From: Phoronis pallida
Taxonomy: Eukaryota; Phoronida; Phoronidae
Direction of reading: 5' to 3'
Assembly: GCA_028565715.1 (NCBI GenBank)
Contig: JAOXYC010187579.1
Coordinates: 1-12,450 of the forward strand
DNA length: 12,450 nucleotides
Within the stretch, counting starts at the first letter, position 1; each line of letters opens with the position of its first letter. This document shows, one piece after another, positions 1 through 12,450 of the stretch. A program made the translations under genes and the position numbers. The notes beneath the pieces were generated by a model. It was not told the origin of the DNA. It ran no database searches and saw only the letters and a list, made by a program, of their open reading frames with translations.

Positions 1-327
1 TTAGTTTTAATATAGTATAGTATGATAATGTTAAGTAAAGATCTCATTGGCAAATTAGAACAGTGTTCGAGTAGATGCTCTAGAGAAAAGAAATATTTTT
101 ATTCATCTATTCCTTCAACATTTGTAGTGTAATATTTTTTCGTTTTGTACTAGAGGTTTTTCTTGCTTACTATTGGTCTCAAATGATGATATTTCCGTTA
201 CTAGAACCTAGCCTCAAATGTGCTAATCCAACCTCTTTTTAAGAGGTTTAATAGCATGATGTAATGAACCAACCGAAGTTAACCGTGAACACAAAGCAGA
301 ACAGTGACATCTGATAGTACAACTCAC
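1..327 (-). other. Partial intron downstream of exon 18
   Basis: AT-rich sequence following the gtgagt donor. I looked for the last dynein exon on the minus strand and did not find it. No RNA gene or repeat was recognised. Confidence 0.8.
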
Positions 328-12321
<11,994 letters not shown>

Positions 12322-12450
12322 CTGGATACAGTAATTTCAACATAACAGACATGAAACAAGATGAATATAGAAAGGACATTAGAGTGATCAAGATGGCGGA
12401 TCGTCGTCGAAAGCTATCGAGAGCTTCAAACTTTTAGCTGTGAGTATCGG
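12322..12450 (-). other. Partial intron upstream of exon 1 of window
   Basis: Ends in the acceptor tatccag. No stalk-coding sequence is present in these 129 bases, so the previous exon is beyond the right edge. Confidence 0.8.

Noticed and set aside
1-327. Last coding exon of the dynein gene
   Set aside because: I looked on the minus strand for the conserved VTLPVYLN-type block and a terminal stop in frame after phase 2 and saw none.

Overview
This is animal (eukaryotic) genomic DNA, not a bacterial or viral locus. The whole window lies inside one multi-exon gene on the minus strand: the 3' part of the cytoplasmic dynein-1 heavy chain gene (DYNC1H1 orthologue). I could place 18 consecutive coding exons, from 12321 down to 328. 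Every one has AG acceptor and GT donor dinucleotides, and reading phase is kept across all 17 internal junctions. Joined, they give 3368 nt, about 1122 residues without a stop. This runs from the distal end of the stalk coiled coil through AAA5, the buttress coiled coil, AAA6 and its lid, and most of the C-terminal domain. The last ~50 residues, the stop codon and the 3' UTR lie beyond base 1. All N-terminal exons (tail, linker, AAA1-4, stalk CC1 and microtubule-binding domain) lie beyond base 12450.

Layout from right (5' of the gene) to left (3'): exon 1 of the window (stalk base, 12183-12321); exons 2-3 (AAA5, 11391-11676 and 10697-11003); exons 4-5 (buttress coiled coil and AAA5-AAA6 connection, 9937-10085 and 8993-9293); exons 6-8 (entry into AAA6, 8463-8613, 6977-7165, 6502-6662); exons 9-10 (AAA6 core, 5742-5853 and 5161-5459); exon 11 (AAA6 lid, 4521-4793); exons 12-18 (lid end and C-terminal domain, between 4277 and 328). 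Exons are 97-307 nt. Introns are AT-rich, 243-1297 bp.

The protein is a housekeeping motor subunit, so there is no multi-gene system here. The novelty is in the introns. They hold a tRNA-like element with intact Pol III boxes flanked by a perfect 13-bp direct repeat (3683-3849), a second decayed tRNA-like copy on the other strand (11903-11972), a ~304-bp foldback MITE-like element with perfect 30-bp terminal inverted repeats (5903-6206), a separate inverted repeat in the intron between the last two exons seen (991-1272), a G-quadruplex motif on the transcript strand (697-717), CG-rich repeat clusters, and a candidate 12-nt in-frame microexon (8022-8033) in the longest intron.

The organism is probably an invertebrate animal. 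The introns are short, and tRNA-derived and MITE-like repeats sit inside a very conserved dynein gene whose protein differs from human at many positions but aligns along its full length. I cannot name the phylum from sequence alone.
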